Below, one piece after another: positions 1-8,790 of a stretch of DNA of 64,000 bases; positions within the stretch are counted from its first letter, which is position 1, and every line of letters starts with the position of its first letter. Under the pieces are notes generated by a model. The model searched no databases. It was not told the DNA's origin and worked only from the letters and a program-made list of their open reading frames with translations. The translations under genes and the position numbers were made by a program. Source of the DNA: Vibrio coralliilyticus ATCC BAA-450 (GTDB taxonomy: Bacteria > Pseudomonadota > Gammaproteobacteria > Enterobacterales > Vibrionaceae); assembly GCF_000176135.1 (NCBI RefSeq), contig NZ_ACZN01000014.1:124001-188000 (forward strand), read 5' to 3'.

Positions 1-6
1 TCTGTT

Positions 7-843
7 TTGAGTTCTGAGCCTTGGTCTGCGTTGTCTGCCGCTAAGAGCGTCACACCATCAGGCGAAGCGGATCTCGCGCCCGATGGCCTTCACGTGATCT
101 CTTGGAACATCCAAGTATTTGGACGCAGCAAAGCGAGCAAGCCTCAAGTGATGGCCCACATTGTGGCGACCCTTCAACATTATGACCTGATAGCCATTCA
201 GGAAATCCGTGACAAAAGCCAAACCGCGATTCAGCAACTGCTGGAGGCGCTGAACAACGCGAGCCAACACACCTACACCATGATTGTCGGTGAGCGGCTT
301 GGGCGCAGTGCCAGCAAAGAGCAATACGCGTATGTGTACCGCGTTGATGTGCTCACGCCGCTGCGTTTCTATACGTCGGATGATCCCGACGATGTGTTTC
401 ACCGCGAACCCTTGGTGGCGCATTTTCAGTGCCCAGCCTGTGTCTCACCAAACTTAATTGTGGTCAACGTGCACACCGACCCCGATGAGGCGCATGAAGA
501 AGTGGATGCGCTGAGTGACGTGGTCACGACTGCGATCCAAGCCTCCGCGATCCAAGACGTCTTGGTATTGGGGGATTTGAATGCCGACTGTGGCTACATG
601 AACCAACATGAGCGCGAGACTTCTCCGTTGTTTGGAGATGGGTTCACTATGCTCATTGGTGATGACGTGGATACCACCACAGGTAAAACGCATTGTGCCT
701 ATGATCGGCTGGTGGTGACCAACAGCTTGGTTCCTCGCATTGAGCACGCTCGGGTGGTGGCATTTGATGACGATCTTGACTTGGATGAGGCGCAGACCAA
801 GGCCGTCAGTGATCATTACCCTGTGGCGCTCACACTATGCTGA
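7..843 (+). CDS. DNase I-like endonuclease (EEP superfamily)
   Basis: This is a metal-dependent phosphodiesterase of the endonuclease/exonuclease/phosphatase fold, and it resembles animal DNase I more than bacterial ExoIII. In order it carries SWNIQVFGR (Asn34), AIQEIRD (Glu66), GERLGR...YAYVYR (95-112), the catalytic-type His156 in NVHTDPD, GDLNADC (189-195), CAYDRLVV (230-237) and SDHYPV (268-273, His270). These match both active-site histidines and the metal and phosphate ligands of DNase I. The start is TTG, and the frame is open to the window edge, so the true N-terminus (perhaps a signal peptide) may lie outside. The length fits the family. Nuclease activity is inferred from complete motifs. 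The DNA substrate and any export are not shown. Confidence 0.85.
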   Translation: MSSEPWSALSAAKSVTPSGEADLAPDGLHVISWNIQVFGRSKASKPQVMAHIVATLQHYDLIAIQEIRDKSQTAIQQLLEALNNASQHTYTMIVGERLGRSASKEQYAYVYRVDVLTPLRFYTSDDPDDVFHREPLVAHFQCPACVSPNLIVVNVHTDPDEAHEEVDALSDVVTTAIQASAIQDVLVLGDLNADCGYMNQHERETSPLFGDGFTMLIGDDVDTTTGKTHCAYDRLVVTNSLVPRIEHARVVAFDDDLDLDEAQTKAVSDHYPVALTLC

Positions 844-1245
844 GGCTCGGCGCTTGAAGACGATCACAGTTCCGTGTTGAGAACGCTGGTCAGGTTGCGC
901 GTGTGGAGGAGAGCCGGCACAAAGTCAGCATCGGATTCAGAACCAGAATAATATTAAACATTATGCATATTTAAGTGGTCTACGCTTAAAGTGTCCGATG
1001 ACAAAAAGCAAGTGACGTCTGTCACGTATGGATTTAGCTGGCTCTCCCTAAGCCAGCTCTTTTTTTCCCTAAGATCGCGTTTCCCAAGGCGTCGAATTCC
1101 TTCGATATTGAGTGGATTGCAGACGAAGACGGTCGGCAAGCCCGTGACTTGGCCTGAAACTCTCGGCATTGGTGTACCAATGGTTCGATGGGCATCGAAG
1201 TATCGTCTTATTTGATAGGTACACTGACTCAACGATGACTCAGCG
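844..1245. other. intergenic stretch with one terminator, no gene seen
   Basis: No convincing ORF. It holds a short hairpin (GTGAC/GTCAC) near 1011-1026 followed by a strong plus-strand terminator. The terminator lies about 190 bases after the nuclease stop, so it may end that transcript or a short RNA starting in the AT-rich segment near 945-975. Confidence 0.5.
1036..1066 (+). terminator. Rho-independent terminator
   Basis: An 8-bp perfect stem AGCTGGCT/AGCCAGCT with a 7-nt loop is followed by a run of T residues, which gives a plus-strand terminator between the nuclease gene and the DUF6058-like gene. Confidence 0.8.
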
Positions 1246-1953
1246 ATGACAACCAGGATGACGCCCTTGAAATCTCTCTCCCTGCAAGACTACTTAAATA
1301 CCCACTTTCTTCGCCGCAGTGAACTGGCGAAGCGGCTCAGTGTCCGCTCTGACACGCTGAGCCAACTTATCGCGTCTGGTATGATCCCGTCGTGGTCATA
1401 CAAAGTGAACCAAGGCGCTGTGTACACACAGGTGTTTGGCCAGCATGAAGCGCGCGATTGCCACAACGATGAGTACTTTTCGCCCAGCGTCCTTGACTGG
1501 TACCGCCACCATCGGGCGCAGTTCCCTGATCACAAGACCGTGCCGCCTCTGACCGACCAGCTGTGTGGTCAGTTTGTGGCGACGTTCGTAAAGGCGGCAC
1601 AAGCAAGCGAGACGTTTCGGTGGGCCTTTGCCGAGGCGATGAGTGAGCCCGGCGCCTTGCAAGCGATGGCAACCACCACTTGGCATCACCACCGACAAGG
1701 TACGTATGGCGTATGCGTGCGCCAACCGTCGAGTGTGGCCGCTATTATCGAAAAACAAGTCGCCGTGGCGGCGCTAACACGCATCACAAACCATGGTCAG
1801 AAAAGCCGCTACACCGAGCAAGAATGTGGTGAGTGGCGTCAATGGGCCGAGGTGTACGATAGGGTGGCCATGCCTTTTTCTCCCGTCGACTATGCGCAGT
1901 CCAGTCGAAAACGCCTGATCGATGACGTGCTGGACAGTTTACCGCCTGACTAA
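1246..1953 (+). CDS. DUF6058-like protein
   Basis: A 235-residue soluble protein with no signal peptide or membrane segment. The N-terminal part (about 12-55: DYLNTHFL, ELAKRLSVRSDTLSQLI, ASGMIPSWSY) looks like the helix-turn-helix-like head of proteins filed under DUF6058, which occur in marine gammaproteobacteria and are sometimes annotated as natural-product-associated. The remainder is helical with clustered Trp and His and no catalytic motif I recognise. The call comes from memory of the family pattern and should be taken as tentative. It stands alone after a terminator. A second ATG four codons downstream is an alternative start. Confidence 0.55.
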   Translation: MTTRMTPLKSLSLQDYLNTHFLRRSELAKRLSVRSDTLSQLIASGMIPSWSYKVNQGAVYTQVFGQHEARDCHNDEYFSPSVLDWYRHHRAQFPDHKTVPPLTDQLCGQFVATFVKAAQASETFRWAFAEAMSEPGALQAMATTTWHHHRQGTYGVCVRQPSSVAAIIEKQVAVAALTRITNHGQKSRYTEQECGEWRQWAEVYDRVAMPFSPVDYAQSSRKRLIDDVLDSLPPD

Positions 1954-2308
1954 AGGGCAAGGAGGCTCGCAAGATGACGAGATCGGTTTTCTGAATCGCA
2001 AATAAGGGCATAACGGGCTTAACGTCTTGCTAAGGCTTCAAGGCACCAACGAAACGGCGAGTTCAAACGCCCTGATGACAACGCTGCAGTGTCCAGAAAA
2101 AAACGCGTGGTCATGCTATTTCCGATGGTAGCCTTCGGCAGGAACGGGCTCGGTGAGGCAAGGTGTGATGGCGACGAGATTTCTATTAGGGCGAGATGAC
2201 GGCGACGGCCATCTAAGGCTATGGTCATGACATCGGGCTCATGCGGGTTTTATGGGACGCTGGGCGTGATACCACGTAGGTAAGGACATCACACCAAAGG
2301 ACGATGCG
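1954..2308. other. intergenic stretch, nothing recognised
   Basis: About 355 bases without a credible ORF on either strand. No clear terminator, repeat or promoter was seen apart from the Shine-Dalgarno-like AAAGGA before the TTG at 2309. Confidence 0.4.
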
Positions 2309-2698
2309 TTGACGATACTGATAGTTTGCCTGATCGGAGCGGCGTTGCTGCCCTATCTCGCCAAAATTCCTGTGGCGATCGCCATGCACCAAGCAGGGGG
2401 CTACGATAACCACCATCCCCGTGAACAACAGGCTCGGCTTAAAGGGTGGGGCGCAAGGGCCATGGCGGCTCATCAAAATGCGTTCGAATCCCTGTTGATC
2501 TTTGCCATCGCTATCCTGCTCGCTGTTAGTACATCGACCGTTCACGACACGGTTCAACTGTTGGCGATGACGCACATCGGGTTTCGAGTGGTGTACCATA
2601 TCCTGTATTTGCTCAATATCGGAGTGTGGCGCTCCGTGGCTTGGGCGATCGCCATCGGATGTTCATTTGCCATTATGGGGTTATGTCTGGACTACTAA
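2309..2698 (+). CDS. MAPEG family membrane protein
   Basis: A 129-residue inner-membrane protein of the MAPEG family (membrane-associated proteins in eicosanoid and glutathione metabolism). It shows four hydrophobic segments (about 2-20, 58-75, 78-95 and 106-125). The family's polar loop after helix 1 is present (HHPREQQARLKGWGARAMAAHQNAFES, split here as positions 33-59), where the Arg/Asn/Glu residues typical of bacterial MAPEG occur. The start is a TTG with AAAGGA 8 bases upstream. No in-frame ATG would keep the first helix. The substrate is unknown for bacterial members of this type. Confidence 0.8.
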   Translation: MTILIVCLIGAALLPYLAKIPVAIAMHQAGGYDNHHPREQQARLKGWGARAMAAHQNAFESLLIFAIAILLAVSTSTVHDTVQLLAMTHIGFRVVYHILYLLNIGVWRSVAWAIAIGCSFAIMGLCLDY

Positions 2699-2814
2699 CC
2701 TTCGGCGTTTCGACGTCATGGCATGAGATAAGAGGGCGCCCACACGGTACCTGTCAGTGGCCACTGGGTCAATGAATCACGATCAGCACACGACATCAAT
2801 GCGAAGAGGAGTGT

Positions 2815-3297
2815 ATGGAACATATTATCAGTCAGGCGATTGAGCTTCGTCAAAGTGAGAAATATCGGGAATCAAGAGCGTTGCTTGGCACCTTGTTAAG
2901 CGATGAGTCTTACGCCGCTAAAGCGCACCTGCAGATCGCCTGGGCCTACGACAATGAAGGCAAAGAGCAAGACGCCATTACGCATTACCTGGCGTCGCTG
3001 TCCGGATCACTGTCCAGTCGTGAGCGACTGGACGCCTTGTTTGGTTTGGCCAGTACCTACCGAAGCCTAGGTGAGTACGACCAGGCCTTGACGTATTTTG
3101 AACAAACGCTGACGGAATACCCCGATGCGATAGAGGTACAGCCGTTTTATGCGATGTGTCTGTACAATGTGGGCCGCCCTAAAGAAGCCATTGCACTGTT
3201 ATTGGAGTTGCTCGTCACGACCACCAATAGTGATGCCATTGCGGCTTATCAGCGCGCGATTCTGCTGTACAGCGAAGACTTGGACAGAACGTGGTGA
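2815..3297 (+). CDS. tetratricopeptide repeat protein
   Basis: A 160-residue all-helical cytoplasmic protein built of about three to four TPR units: AIELRQSEKYRESRALL, KAHLQIAWAYDNEGKEQDA, DALFGLASTYRSLGEYDQAL and QPFYAMCLYNVGRPKEAI. These place the canonical small and aromatic residues at the usual positions. TPR folds mediate protein-protein contacts. No enzymatic motif is present. A good Shine-Dalgarno (GAGGAG) precedes the ATG. It lies upstream of a tiny DUF6435-like gene on the same strand, with no evidence that they share a transcript. Confidence 0.8.
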   Translation: MEHIISQAIELRQSEKYRESRALLGTLLSDESYAAKAHLQIAWAYDNEGKEQDAITHYLASLSGSLSSRERLDALFGLASTYRSLGEYDQALTYFEQTLTEYPDAIEVQPFYAMCLYNVGRPKEAIALLLELLVTTTNSDAIAAYQRAILLYSEDLDRTW

Positions 3298-3419
3298 CAG
3301 CGAGTGCAGGCAACCGCCAATGGTGCAAAATCAGTAAACCTGGTGAATCAGAATAAGGAAGATTGACCTGATCAGAGAGGGGGCGCGTATACAGTAAAAA
3401 ACTACTGAGGACGCGACCG

Positions 3420-3593
3420 ATGCTTTCGCTTTTTAAACGTAATCCAATGAAAAAACTCAAGAAACGCCATTCAATATTGCTCGAACAAGCGATGCAAGCG
3501 CAGCGGCGAGGTGACATCCGTACCTACTCTCGTCTGACCGAAGAGGCGGAAGCGCTGTATGGTGAGATCCAAGCCTTGCGTTCAGAGCGCTAA
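3420..3593 (+). CDS. DUF6435-like small protein
   Basis: A 57-residue protein beginning MLSLFKRNPMKKLKKRHSIL, then EQAMQAQRRGDIRTYSRL, ending in a Glu/Ala-rich helix. The pattern of a short hydrophobic and basic head with FKR.P..KL.K, then AMQAQR.GD...Y..L...AE, is that of the small DUF6435 (Lacal_2735-type) family common in marine bacteria. Function is unknown. It is probably a two-helix cytoplasmic protein. GAGGACGCGACCG precedes the ATG as a weak ribosome site. Confidence 0.7.
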   Translation: MLSLFKRNPMKKLKKRHSILLEQAMQAQRRGDIRTYSRLTEEAEALYGEIQALRSER

Positions 3594-3724
3594 CCCTTCA
3601 AATGCCCTGCCCATCAGGGTTTAACGCGCGAGTCAGCTCGCCATCCCACGGCGTCAATGTCAACCAGAGACGCACCGCGGCTTTTGCTTAACATTCCCTG
3701 GCTTGAGGGGCATAATTAGTCGCG

Positions 3725-5245
3725 GTGAATGACATGGAGCGCGCGATCGTGCAAACCCTCTTAATGATACTGGCTTTACTGACAAGCGTGTGGAGCGGCG
3801 CTCTTCTGGCGAACCCGCAGGTGAGTGAGGAAGTCACGACCTCATACCAACCCAAAGGCGCTGCCTGCGTGATTCGGGATGAGGGTGGGCGCATCGTGTT
3901 GGTTCAAGACTATTTAACGCGAAAGCTCTCTTTACCTGGGGGCTACATTGGCGATCACGAAGCGTTTCACGTCGCGGCGAAGCGCGAAACATGGGAAGAA
4001 ACAGGCATTGATGTCGATGTTGGCCCACAGCTTGCGATCAACGCCTATCGAGTGGTGTTTGCCTGCCAAGCCAAGGTTCCCGTCGGCGTCATGGTGCCAG
4101 CCTGGGCAAACGCGTTTGACGCGCCCATTATTCCAGCCTTCAACGCTCCGCATTTCGGCAAAGAGATCCGCCAAGTCTACCTGACCGCACTCGCCCCTTC
4201 GGTGAAGACGGCGTATCGTTATCCTGACGACTGGGAGGCGCTGAAAGTCTGGGGGCGTGACAGCTCAGCCAGCCCGTTCTATCACCGTGATCTTCGACAG
4301 GAGCACGCGGATACGCGCCAGTCCTCTGAGCTGGCGATGATGACGGCGTTTCAATCGTGGGTGACGTCGCATTCACCGATGACAGGATTGTTGGCGTTTG
4401 GTAACGGATTGGGAGAGGGCGCGTTAGCCGTGGGAGTCTTGATCGTTTGTTTGCTGCTGTTTCCGCTGCGCATTGGGTTGACACTAGCGTTTGTGCTGCT
4501 GGCGACGGCGTACTCGGTGAATTTACTCAAGATGGCGTGGGCGATCCCAAGGCCTTTTTATCTGCTGCCGGCCCTACAGCAGGCCGCCGCCAGTGGTTTT
4601 AGCTTCCCCAGTGGGCACACCACACAAGCCGCTGCCCTTGTGGGAACGCTGCTCGGATGGCTGGTCAGTCGGGGTCAAACCCGATCGCCGCTCGTCATCA
4701 CCGCGGCGTTGCTGGGCTGGCTGGTCCTGTCTGCTTTGGCGGGCGCGGCGCGAGTCTGGCTCGGCGTGCATTATCCCACCGATGTTCTGGCGGGGATGGG
4801 GCTTGGCGGTTTGATTGCGCTGGTGGCGATGAGCCTTTATCACTGTCGGTATGCCAACCAAAAGCGCGCCATTGAATCCAAGCGGTTATGGGCGCTGCTG
4901 CTCGTACTGTGTTTGTATGGCACGCTGCAATTGCTCCAGCCGCTCTACCTCTTCGCGTGGTTCGCCTGCCTCGGGCTCGTCATCGCGCTATGCTTGGGTG
5001 AACCATCCCATGAGGTGAAGGGTCTGAATCCTTGGCGGCAGGTGCTGATCGCCGTCGCAGGATTAGTTGTGGTGGCCATGGCCGCTAAGATGTTGGTGAC
5101 CCCTGCGACCACCAGTGTGGTGATCCTGACGACGTATTCGGTCGCGATCCTCGTGGGGATGCTTTGGATGGTCGTCGGAGCGCCGAAACTGAGTCGAAAA
5201 GCAAGAATCGTATATAAACGCGTGGAGTGTGCGTTGAGGCGCTAA
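3725..5245 (+). CDS. bifunctional NUDIX hydrolase / PAP2 phosphatase
   Basis: A 506-residue fusion. Residues 5-30 form a signal sequence or anchor. Residues 42-190 are a NUDIX domain with a complete box G73-x5-E79-x7-REtwEEtGI95 for hydrolysing nucleoside-diphosphate-linked substrates. Residues 225-400 form a membrane PAP2 domain with K269-x6-RP277, PSGH (295-298) and R343-x5-H349-x3-D353, the phosphatase triad motifs (Ala replaces the usual Ser before R343). Further helices follow to the C-terminus. This architecture is a recognised Vibrio-type family and suggests lipid-diphosphate or nucleotide phosphate removal on the periplasmic side. Start GTG at 3725, with an ATG three codons later as alternative. 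Confidence 0.9.
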   Translation: MNDMERAIVQTLLMILALLTSVWSGALLANPQVSEEVTTSYQPKGAACVIRDEGGRIVLVQDYLTRKLSLPGGYIGDHEAFHVAAKRETWEETGIDVDVGPQLAINAYRVVFACQAKVPVGVMVPAWANAFDAPIIPAFNAPHFGKEIRQVYLTALAPSVKTAYRYPDDWEALKVWGRDSSASPFYHRDLRQEHADTRQSSELAMMTAFQSWVTSHSPMTGLLAFGNGLGEGALAVGVLIVCLLLFPLRIGLTLAFVLLATAYSVNLLKMAWAIPRPFYLLPALQQAAASGFSFPSGHTTQAAALVGTLLGWLVSRGQTRSPLVITAALLGWLVLSALAGAARVWLGVHYPTDVLAGMGLGGLIALVAMSLYHCRYANQKRAIESKRLWALLLVLCLYGTLQLLQPLYLFAWFACLGLVIALCLGEPSHEVKGLNPWRQVLIAVAGLVVVAMAAKMLVTPATTSVVILTTYSVAILVGMLWMVVGAPKLSRKARIVYKRVECALRR

Positions 5246-5462
5246 TTAGACGCGATTCAATGAAGGCATGATGCCAAGGCGGAGTCTCTGGTTGAAACGA
5301 TTTACGATCCGCGATGGTTCCCGTCATTGGTGAACGATGATGACACTTATCGAGCAATGAAAATGGGCTGAGTTTTACCTCAATGGTGATCAGAAAGCGC
5401 CCCATGTGCTCTTACTGAGCTTGCGTTGCAACCTAGTCAAAACCGACCATTGAAGGGCGAAG

Positions 5463-6380
5463 CTATACGCTCTCTTTGTTCTGATACGCCATGGCTTCTT
5501 GTTTTAACCATTGGGTAAAAACCGCGATACGTGAGCGTCGGATCGACTTGGCATGATAAAGGGCTGAGTACTCCAACGCTTGCGGCAGGCTGATATCAAA
5601 GGGTTTGACCAATAACCCCCGTTCAATGAAATCACCGGCTAGACTGTCCGTTCCTGGGCACACACCGTGGCCAGCGATCACCGCATTTAACCCCATGTCA
5701 TAGGTTTCCACTTCCATCCATTGGAAGACATCGCTATTCAACGGTACGTTGGCTTTTTCGAACCATTTCTCCCAAGAAAAACGGTGATTACGAATGCCAC
5801 GAATAAGCCAGCAGCGAGTCAACTGGGCGGGGTCTGTCAATGTCATGCTTTTCACCAGTTCGGGTGAGCACACTGGAAACACGGGTTCATTGAACAAGAA
5901 CTCAGAGATCACCGCTTCATCACGGCGCTCTACGTCGATTTCCCCGATCACCACATCGACTTCATCCAGCAACGCAGCCTGAGGGTCAACATGAGAGCGA
6001 ATGCGGATCAGCGTTTGCGGATAGTCCTTGGAAAACTTCCACAGTCTAGGCATAAGCCAGCGTGACGCAAACGAGGGCGTTGTTATAACGGACAGCACCC
6101 CTTCAACGGGTTCATTTTGGGTCGAATTCAACCCCTCAACAATCAGTCCAAAGGCCTGAGACACTTTTTCGTGCAGTCGCTTACCTTCGGTCGTCAGCAC
6201 CATGTCCCGGCCTTTACGGGTAAACAATTTGCAATCGAGCTCGCTTTCCAATTGCCTGAGTTTCTGACTGACAGCGGCTTGCGTGACAAACAGCTCTTGT
6301 CCTGCTTTGCTGTAACTGCCCAGTCGTGCAGCCGCTTCAAAATAGCGCAGACAATTAAGGTGTTGAAGTCTTCTATCCAT
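5463..6380 (-). CDS. LysR-family transcriptional regulator (GcvA-like)
   Basis: A 305-residue LysR regulator. The N-terminal winged helix-turn-helix spans about 5-65 (LRYFEAAARLGSYSKAGQEL, VTQAAVSQKLRQLESEL, KLFTRKGR), followed by a linker helix and a periplasmic-binding-protein-like effector domain from about 90. The ALSxAA...VSxxxxxLE pattern resembles the GcvA subgroup. It is divergently transcribed from the MFS gene at 6562 with a 181-base shared region, the usual arrangement for a LysR protein controlling its neighbour and itself. The effector is unknown. Confidence 0.88.
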   Translation of the reverse strand: MDRRLQHLNCLRYFEAAARLGSYSKAGQELFVTQAAVSQKLRQLESELDCKLFTRKGRDMVLTTEGKRLHEKVSQAFGLIVEGLNSTQNEPVEGVLSVITTPSFASRWLMPRLWKFSKDYPQTLIRIRSHVDPQAALLDEVDVVIGEIDVERRDEAVISEFLFNEPVFPVCSPELVKSMTLTDPAQLTRCWLIRGIRNHRFSWEKWFEKANVPLNSDVFQWMEVETYDMGLNAVIAGHGVCPGTDSLAGDFIERGLLVKPFDISLPQALEYSALYHAKSIRRSRIAVFTQWLKQEAMAYQNKESV

Positions 6381-6561
6381 AAGTCCAACTAATAGTACGT
6401 GTAATAAAACGTCGTTCGTATGGTCCTAACTCGTTCTCCATAATACCTCAAAATCTCACTGGAAAGCTTTTGCTGTCTTCGATTTTGACATCTAGCATGA
6501 CCATGCTTGGATTCACAGATCCAGAAGAACGTATAAGCCACAATTATTATAGGATAACAGG

Positions 6562-7806
6562 ATGCCATCACCTAACTCCAGCCTATTTCAGTCATCCCAC
6601 TTGAAGCACATTCCGTTTATCGTTTGGAGTGTTTTGATTGGAACACTCATTGTCCGCATCAGTTATTACATGGCGTGGCCGTTTTTGGTGGTGACTTTAT
6701 ACCGAGACTACGGTGCGAGCGCGACGGAGGTGGGAAGCATGCTCGCGATGTCTGCGCTGGTTGGCGTGCTGGCGGGATTTTACACGGGCCATTGGTCGGA
6801 CATTATTGGCCGTCAGCGCATCATTATTACAGGGTGCCTCGTCTCCTCTCTTGCCTATTTTGGTTTGTCTGAGTCTGAGCAGCTCCTGCACTTTTACCTT
6901 CTAATCGTCGCTTGTGGACTGATGCGCCCCATGATTGAAGAACCCAGCAAGGCGTTGATCAGCGATCGTATTGATGCGCCGCTTCCACGAGAGTTGGCGA
7001 TGAATCTGCGTTATTTCGCCATCAATGTGGGCGGCGCTGTTGGACCACTGCTGGGCGTGACGCTGGCGGTCTCTCACCCTGAAGCTCTGTTTCAAATCAC
7101 CTCGGTCACCTATTTGAGTTATGCCCTCGCGCTGCTGATCGCGTTTCGTTATTCTGGAGATCAACCCAGTCACCGCCTGGCTGTTCATCCTGGATTATTT
7201 GCTGTATTGCAGACTGCCAAACGCGACGGCCGTTTCATGAAACTGCTGCTCGCTAACTTGCTAATGATGTTTGTTTATGCGCATTACAGTTCCACTCTGC
7301 CTCAGGTCATCGCACGATCCGCCAGCACTGATAAAGAAATGATCATTGCCGGTATGGTCTTGATTAACACGTTGACCGTGATCATCTTTCAATTTCCCTT
7401 GTTGAAGTGGCTGCAACGCTACTCTTTGACCCTCAGGGCTAAACTGGGTGTGTTTTTGATGGGGTTGTCTCAGTTGGTGTTTGCTGCCAGCAGCATCGAC
7501 ACGGTCTACATCTGGTTTGGAGGCTGCTTTTTATTAAGTTTGGGTGAGGTGATCGCGTTTCCGACCATCAATGTTCAGATCGACCGGCTCGCCCCTGATC
7601 ATCTTCGCGGAGCATACTTTGGCCTTGCCTCGTTACACACGCTGGGGTTTGTTTTCGCGCCGTTGGTCGGTGGTTTGATCCTCGATGTCACCGATGCAAT
7701 GTGGTTGTTCTCGCTTTGCATGATGTTGTGCCTGATCACCCTCTTTGTGTACAGCCATTATGAAAAACACCTGCCGAACGAGTCCATGTGTGCATCAAGT
7801 CAGTGA
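6562..7806 (+). CDS. MFS transporter
   Basis: A 414-residue major facilitator protein with about 12 hydrophobic helices. Motif A is clear in the loop after helix 2 (GHWSDIIGRQR, about 76-86), and the matching second-half loop is less conserved. The overall pattern resembles drug/proton antiporters of the MdtH kind, but the substrate cannot be read from sequence. The ATG follows AGGATAACAGG. The gene diverges from the LysR gene, which probably controls it (inference from layout). Confidence 0.85.
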   Translation: MPSPNSSLFQSSHLKHIPFIVWSVLIGTLIVRISYYMAWPFLVVTLYRDYGASATEVGSMLAMSALVGVLAGFYTGHWSDIIGRQRIIITGCLVSSLAYFGLSESEQLLHFYLLIVACGLMRPMIEEPSKALISDRIDAPLPRELAMNLRYFAINVGGAVGPLLGVTLAVSHPEALFQITSVTYLSYALALLIAFRYSGDQPSHRLAVHPGLFAVLQTAKRDGRFMKLLLANLLMMFVYAHYSSTLPQVIARSASTDKEMIIAGMVLINTLTVIIFQFPLLKWLQRYSLTLRAKLGVFLMGLSQLVFAASSIDTVYIWFGGCFLLSLGEVIAFPTINVQIDRLAPDHLRGAYFGLASLHTLGFVFAPLVGGLILDVTDAMWLFSLCMMLCLITLFVYSHYEKHLPNESMCASSQ

Positions 7807-8007
7807 GTCTTAATAACGCTAAACGTTTAATGGTACTTTATTGACGGTGGACAAGTGGTGTAATGTAAAACGTAGCATAGGGTTTTCTCTGGGGATCTAA
7901 ACCGAGTGAGTGGACAACTGCTGATCTCAACGCTAGTGATAGGCAATCTCCCCCCGTTCACGAAGTCAGTACCGGCCTGAGGTGAGGCAATCCAAGATCT
8001 AGGAGCG

Positions 8008-8021
8008 AGTACTGCAGTACT
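8008..8021. repeat. perfect 14-bp palindrome
   Basis: AGTACTGCAGTACT is a perfect palindrome, flanked more loosely by GCGAG and CTCGC. It lies between convergent MFS and MepB-like genes, and no T run follows. It could be a weak hairpin or a protein site; its role is unknown. Confidence 0.4.
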
Positions 8022-8063
8022 GCAGCGCTCGCAAAGCACCCTGATTGAAAGGGACTGGCACGG

Positions 8064-8672
8064 CTAGCTTACAGGCGCGCCAAAGAGACGGGCAAATTTC
8101 TCGAACTCGGTGATCACATTGTTTTCCATCCAGACAAAGTACTCACATTGCCAACGCTGTGTTCGCTTGGCCGACTCAGAAAACACTTGAGACTTCTCCT
8201 CACCCCGACTCGAAGTCCAGGGAGGGAAGACTCGCACGGCCATTTTCCCTTTTGCTTTCTCTGATCTGACCACCCCTTTCTTTAGCAGCACCGATAAGGG
8301 AAAGATAAACATCCCTTGTTTGGAGGTTTGGGGATCATGGACCTCCACAAACAGATAATCCAAATCCGGCTTCTCAAAAGGCCTCGTCTTTTTCGAGTCG
8401 GGACCTTCCCCAGCAGAGCGCTTCCAGATCGTGAGGAAATGCCCCGGCCTATCGGGCGTAACGTGGCCCTTTCGATACAGGATTTGTTGGCCATCAATGG
8501 AGAACGCGAGCGCGTCATACTGACGATTCTGAGGGTAAGGGTCTAACACGATGGGGTGGGTTAACGTGTAGCCATTCGCCAAGATGTTGTGACGCAAAAA
8601 CCAATCCAACGCCTGGACATACGAATTCTGTGACAAAAGTATTTTCCCTTGAAACACACCCGTGGCGCACAT
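8064..8672 (-). CDS. MepB-like protein
   Basis: A 202-residue soluble protein resembling the MepB family, first named from the Staphylococcus mepRAB locus, whose function is unknown. Family-like blocks are present: QYDALAFSIDGQQILYRKGH (about 52-71), TPDRPGHFLTIWKR (72-85), DYLFVEV (104-110), GMFIFPLSVLLKKGVV (119-134), KMAVRVFPPWT (143-153) and AKRTQRWQCEYFV (168-180). The first 15-20 residues are not family-like, so the real start may be downstream of the ATG chosen. It faces the MFS gene convergently and shows no operon partner. Confidence 0.75.
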   Translation of the reverse strand: MCATGVFQGKILLSQNSYVQALDWFLRHNILANGYTLTHPIVLDPYPQNRQYDALAFSIDGQQILYRKGHVTPDRPGHFLTIWKRSAGEGPDSKKTRPFEKPDLDYLFVEVHDPQTSKQGMFIFPLSVLLKKGVVRSEKAKGKMAVRVFPPWTSSRGEEKSQVFSESAKRTQRWQCEYFVWMENNVITEFEKFARLFGAPVS

Positions 8673-8790
8673 TCATGATCAAAGGCGTGCCGGGCAAAGT
8701 GAATGGTAGAGCGCCCGCGAAAAGCGAGAGTGGGGCGATCAGTTTGGTGACGTGACGGTCAACGCATTGACCTCACCTCCTTTTGCGTGT

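Noticed and set aside
991..1215. A 74-codon plus-strand frame between the nuclease and DUF6058-like genes
   Set aside because: It runs through the terminator hairpin, has no ribosome site, and its opposite-strand mirror is equally open.
8008..8021. Intrinsic terminator between MFS and MepB-like genes
   Set aside because: The palindrome has no following T run on either strand.
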